Part shown: positions 62,586 through 64,000 of the stretch, piece after piece
Layout: each line of letters starts with the position of its first letter
Position numbering within the stretch: position 1 is the stretch's first letter
Translations under genes and position numbers: made by a program
Notes under the pieces: generated by a model
Database searches by the model: none
What the model was told of the DNA's origin: nothing
What the model saw: only the letters and a program-made list of their open reading frames with translations
Source: Ferrimonas balearica
GTDB taxonomy: Bacteria; Pseudomonadota; Gammaproteobacteria; Enterobacterales; Shewanellaceae
DNA length: 64,000 nt
NCBI RefSeq assembly: GCF_019802055.1
Contig: NZ_JAHVHW010000006.1
Location: 248,001 to 312,000 of the forward strand
Direction: 5' to 3'

Positions 62586-62855
62586 ATGATCACCCCCAAC
62601 AAACTGGAGCAACTGGCACAGCAACTGGGCAGCGCCCTGCCCCCGGGTCTGAAGAGCGCCGCAGACGACTTTGAGGCCAAAGCCAAGACCATTCTGCAGA
62701 GCCAGCTCTCCAAGCTGGATATGGTCTCCCGGGAAGAGTTTGACCGCCAGGCCGCCGTTCTGGCCAAAACCCGCATGATGGTGGAGCAGCTGGAAGCGCG
62801 CCTTGCCGCGCTGGAAGCGGCTCAGTCCGAGCAGGACGGCAGCGACAACAGCTGA
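62586..62855 (+). CDS. ubiK: Ubiquinone biosynthesis accessory factor UbiK (YqiC/BMFP)
   Basis: An 89-residue protein with the BMFP pattern: an amphipathic N-terminal helix (KLEQLAQQLGSALPPGLKSA), KAKTILQSQLSKLDMVSREEFD in the middle, and a trimeric coiled coil at the end (MMVEQLEARLAALEAA). It binds lipids and helps UbiJ and late ubiquinone enzymes. The start at 62586 is at the family N-terminus; the longer frame is rejected. Confidence 0.9.
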   Translation: MITPNKLEQLAQQLGSALPPGLKSAADDFEAKAKTILQSQLSKLDMVSREEFDRQAAVLAKTRMMVEQLEARLAALEAAQSEQDGSDNS

Positions 62856-62902
62856 TCCATATTGGCGGGCACCTGACCCGCCATTTTTATGCGGGGGCAG
62901 AG

Positions 62903-63340
62903 ATGGAGTGGCACAAGGGCGACTATCTGGTCAGTACCGACCCGGAACGGCTCGACCGAGCCGCGATCCACCGCTACCTCAGTGAAGAGGCCTACTGGTC
63001 TCTGGGCATCCCCCGCGAACTGCTCGATACCGCCCTCGACCACTCCCTCTGCTTCGGCCTCTACCTGGGCCAGCAGCAGGTTGGCTTCGCCCGGCTGATC
63101 ACCGACTACGCCACCTTTGCCTATCTGGCGGATGTGTACGTTTTAACGGAACACCGGGGCCAGGGGCTGGCCCGATGGATGATGACCTGCATCATGGCCC
63201 ACCCTCAGGTCGTGCCTTTGCGTCGCATTATGCTGGTTACCAAGGATGCGCATCCGCTCTACCGGGCCGTTGGCTTTGATGACCCGGCCGTGCCAAGCCG
63301 GATCCTGACCCGCCACCGCCCCAGGTGCTACCAAGGCTGA
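62903..63340 (+). CDS. GNAT family N-acetyltransferase
   Basis: A 145-residue acetyltransferase with VGFARLITDYATFAYLADVYVLTEHRGQGLARWMM, which holds the acetyl-CoA loop (HRGQGLA). The late segment HPLYRAVGFD is typical of the small YjdJ/PaiA-like group. The GGGGGCAGAG site precedes the ATG. The target is unknown. Confidence 0.85.
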   Translation: MEWHKGDYLVSTDPERLDRAAIHRYLSEEAYWSLGIPRELLDTALDHSLCFGLYLGQQQVGFARLITDYATFAYLADVYVLTEHRGQGLARWMMTCIMAHPQVVPLRRIMLVTKDAHPLYRAVGFDDPAVPSRILTRHRPRCYQG

Positions 63341-63420
63341 CATCGCCTCACTGAACTGGCCAGTTTTACCGCCAGGCCGTATCCTTAAAGTAACTTCAAC
63401 CGCCACCTAGGGAGTACACC

Positions 63421-63936
63421 GTGGCCCTTGAACCCATTCTGATATTTGTTGCTCTGATTACCCTCTATCTGGCCTACAAATCCCGCCAGTTCCAAAAGGA
63501 ACACAAAGCCGCCAATGAGCGGGCCGAAGCCAAACTGAATGAACTGGAGGCCGAGGCACGAAAGCAGTGTCAGGACTGGGCCTCGCCGGCCGAGCCGGAT
63601 CACGATGCCAAAGCCGCGCTCAAAGCGGGCCTGATGGCCGCCTTTGAATTTGGCAGCGGCCTGAAAGGCGAGCCCCAGAAGCCGGACTCCCGTGTGATGC
63701 GAACCCTGCTGGGGGATTACCTGGAGGGGGCGGAGAAAGCGCATGGCCATGAGACCTGGGCACTCTACCATCGGGCACTGCACTGCGCCGTGCTGCTGGG
63801 TCAGGCAGCCAGCCAGCCCAAGATGGCGGAACGCATCGCTGAACAGGAAAAGCGTCTGCGTACCGCGCTAAAAGTCGGGCAGGCGCCTCTGTCGGCCAAT
63901 AACCCGGCCAACCCGGATTATCAGGAAAAAGCGTAA
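63421..63936 (+). CDS. Small membrane-anchored protein of unknown function
   Basis: A 171-residue protein starting at GTG 63421 after TAGGGAG. A hydrophobic helix (residues 4-19) is followed by a charged coiled coil (FQKEHKAANERAEAKLNELEAEARKQ) and a helical C-terminal part with two cysteines. It resembles no family known to the annotator. It is a single gene before a terminator. Confidence 0.7.
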   Translation: MALEPILIFVALITLYLAYKSRQFQKEHKAANERAEAKLNELEAEARKQCQDWASPAEPDHDAKAALKAGLMAAFEFGSGLKGEPQKPDSRVMRTLLGDYLEGAEKAHGHETWALYHRALHCAVLLGQAASQPKMAERIAEQEKRLRTALKVGQAPLSANNPANPDYQEKA

Positions 63937-63941
63937 CAAAA

Positions 63942-63965
63942 AGGGCGGCCCCAAGGCCGCCCTCT
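63942..63965 (-). terminator. Intrinsic terminator at the right edge
   Basis: The stem AGGGCGGCC/GGCCGCCCT with a CCAA loop has a T-run on the minus strand. It belongs to the gene entering from the right and may serve both strands. Confidence 0.75.
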
Positions 63966-63969
63966 CTCT

Positions 63970-64000
63970 TTACTCCCGCACCATGTGCAGGAAGTGCAGG
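63970..64000 (-). CDS. C-terminal end of a gene entering from the right edge
   Basis: The last nine codons before a TAA read LHFLHMVRE on the minus strand, directly before a terminator with the correct orientation. Too little is present to name the protein. Confidence 0.4.
   Translation of the reverse strand, partial: LHFLHMVRE

Overview
The window looks like a chromosomal segment of a facultatively anaerobic marine gammaproteobacterium of the Shewanella/Ferrimonas group. The evidence is the gene families (DUF3718, DUF3305/DUF3306, TAT-linked FdhX proteins, multiple fdh operons), the E. coli-like blocks gppA-rhlB-trxA-rho and ubiD-fre, and the Arg(CCG)/His(GTG) tRNA pair. No phage, insertion sequence, CRISPR array or origin was seen. 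The species call is inference.

Layout. Positions 1-17.6 kb are mostly housekeeping: the end of tatC, tatD, hemB, a periplasmic thioredoxin-fold protein, a cystine symporter followed by a CoA-disulfide reductase-like flavoprotein, gppA, rhlB, trxA, rho, a 50-codon Arg-rich small gene, an outer-membrane TraF-like protein, two small secreted proteins, ubiD, fre and an acetyltransferase. Positions 17.2-21 kb hold a monooxygenase-fold protein, a Rof-type Rho inhibitor, ubiA, a YbaK-domain protein and a yqjG-yqjF pair.

Positions 21.3-44.9 kb form a formate dehydrogenase island. It has three tandem paralogous operons, each ordered fdhX-fdhA-fdhB-fdhC on the minus strand. A secreted trypsin-like protease and a membrane-anchored partner sit between copies 1 and 2. 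Upstream of copy 3 lie accessory genes: a TorD chaperone, a polyferredoxin, DUF3306 and DUF3305. Divergent from these run fdhD and a regulator with a DNA-binding domain plus an oxyanion-binding-like domain.

Positions 45-57 kb hold a large acidic unknown protein, a sensor kinase and sigma-54 response regulator pair, and one long operon for tungstate uptake and cofactor synthesis: tupABC, mobA, a mobB-moeA fusion and moaA. Positions 57.2-64 kb carry two tRNAs, a GAF-GAF-GGDEF-EAL protein, rep, ubiK, an acetyltransferase and a small membrane protein.

Main idea. Four sequences with the sigma-54 GG-N10-GC signature stand before tupA, fdhD, DUF3305 and the polyferredoxin gene. Near each lies a shared palindrome close to GGGWCA-WW-TTGWCCC. 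The nearby NtrC-type regulator is the obvious candidate to bind it. This would link oxyanion uptake, cofactor synthesis and dehydrogenase maturation in one regulon. The polyferredoxin-torD-fdh3 transcript also seems to begin with a molybdenum-cofactor riboswitch-like leader covering its ribosome binding site. All of this comes from reading the sequence; no search or folding program was run.
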